A stretch of 5,768 nucleotides of DNA from positions 1-5,768 of the forward strand of contig JAFYMA010000037.1 of assembly GCA_017556845.1 (NCBI GenBank). Reading direction: 5' to 3'. The DNA is from Clostridia bacterium (GTDB lineage Bacteria > Bacillota > Clostridia > Oscillospirales > CAG-272). Positions 5,463 through 5,768 of this stretch are shown here, one piece after another. The position numbers and the translations under genes were made by a program. The notes beneath the pieces are model-generated. The model was not told the DNA's origin and searched no databases. It worked only from the letters and a program-made list of their open reading frames with translations. How positions within the stretch are numbered: the first letter of the stretch is position 1; every line of letters starts with the position of its first letter.

Positions 5463-5768
5463 ATGGCAAGATTTACTTTACCGAAGGACATATACTACGG
5501 AAAAGGCTCACTTGAGCAGCTGAAGGATCTTAAAGGAAAGCGTGCGGCAGTATGCACGGGCGGTTCATCAATGAAGCGTTTCGGCTTTCTTGACAAGGTC
5601 GTAGAGCTTTTGAAAAGCGGCGGTATGTCCGTTTGCATCATTGACGGAATAGAGCCCGACCCATCGGTTCAGACCGTTATGCGCGGAGCTGAAAAAATGC
5701 TTGAATTCAGCCCTGACTGGATAGTTGCACTCGGCGGCGGCTCGCCTATTGATGCCGCTAAGGCTATG
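5463..5768 (+). CDS. Iron-containing alcohol dehydrogenase, N-terminal part (cut by window end)
   Basis: The first 102 codons of a group III (Fe-dependent) alcohol dehydrogenase, open to the window edge. The start MARFTLPKDIYYGKGSLEQL gives the usual first strand and the GKGS turn. The nucleotide-binding motif GGGSPIDAAK is at 91-100, with G91-G92-G93-S94, D97 and K100. Segment RAAVCTGGSS (27-36) is the typical Rossmann-like strand-turn. Family members interconvert aldehydes or ketones and alcohols with NAD(P)H during fermentation. The iron ligands (one Asp, three His) lie in the C-terminal half, which is outside the window, so the metal site and intactness cannot be judged. Substrate (ethanol, butanol, propanediol, lactaldehyde or other) cannot be told from this part. 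It lies 62 nt after yfcE on the same strand, with its own strong ribosome binding site. Confidence 0.93.
   Translation, partial: MARFTLPKDIYYGKGSLEQLKDLKGKRAAVCTGGSSMKRFGFLDKVVELLKSGGMSVCIIDGIEPDPSVQTVMRGAEKMLEFSPDWIVALGGGSPIDAAKAM

Noticed and set aside
5333..5515. Plus-strand open frame of 60 codons spanning the yfcE end and the dehydrogenase start
   Set aside because: Out of frame with two well-supported genes and without its own ribosome binding site.

Overview
The window looks like part of the chromosome of an anaerobic, fermentative Firmicute of the clostridial (Ruminococcus / Oscillospiraceae-like) type. This is inferred from a complete [FeFe]-hydrogenase maturation set, strong AGGAG-type ribosome binding sites, sigma-A-like promoters in AT-rich intergenic DNA and an iron-containing alcohol dehydrogenase. 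I see no phage, insertion-sequence, tRNA, rRNA or CRISPR signal. The species cannot be fixed from the sequence alone.

Left part (about 139-4195, minus strand): a compact operon read right to left. It encodes a small TM1266-type putative regulator, then HydE, HydG and HydF. The gaps are 1, 57 and 8 nt, and a strong intrinsic terminator follows hydF. By known biochemistry HydG cleaves tyrosine to make the CO and CN- ligands on an Fe-cysteine synthon. HydE, a second radical SAM enzyme, converts that synthon towards the diiron precursor. HydF, a GTPase and FeS scaffold, carries the precursor to the hydrogenase HydA. No hydrogenase structural gene lies in the window, so HydA must be encoded elsewhere.

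Middle (4196-4384): a 189-bp divergent intergenic region. It holds a good promoter facing each way, each with 17-nt spacing, and a group of TTGAT/ATCAA half-sites between and overlapping the two -35 boxes.

Right part (4385-5768, plus strand): a low-molecular-weight protein tyrosine phosphatase and a YfcE-type metallophosphodiesterase, 2 nt apart and probably co-transcribed. After 62 nt comes the first 102 codons of an iron-containing alcohol dehydrogenase, cut by the window edge.

Far left (1-138): AT-rich non-coding DNA. It carries a near-consensus promoter pointing out of the window, with an inverted repeat that includes the -35 box, so another minus-strand gene probably starts at or beyond the left edge.

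The hydEGF cluster is a known system. I do not see a clearly undescribed system here. The least understood parts are the TM1266-type protein and the shared divergent control region.
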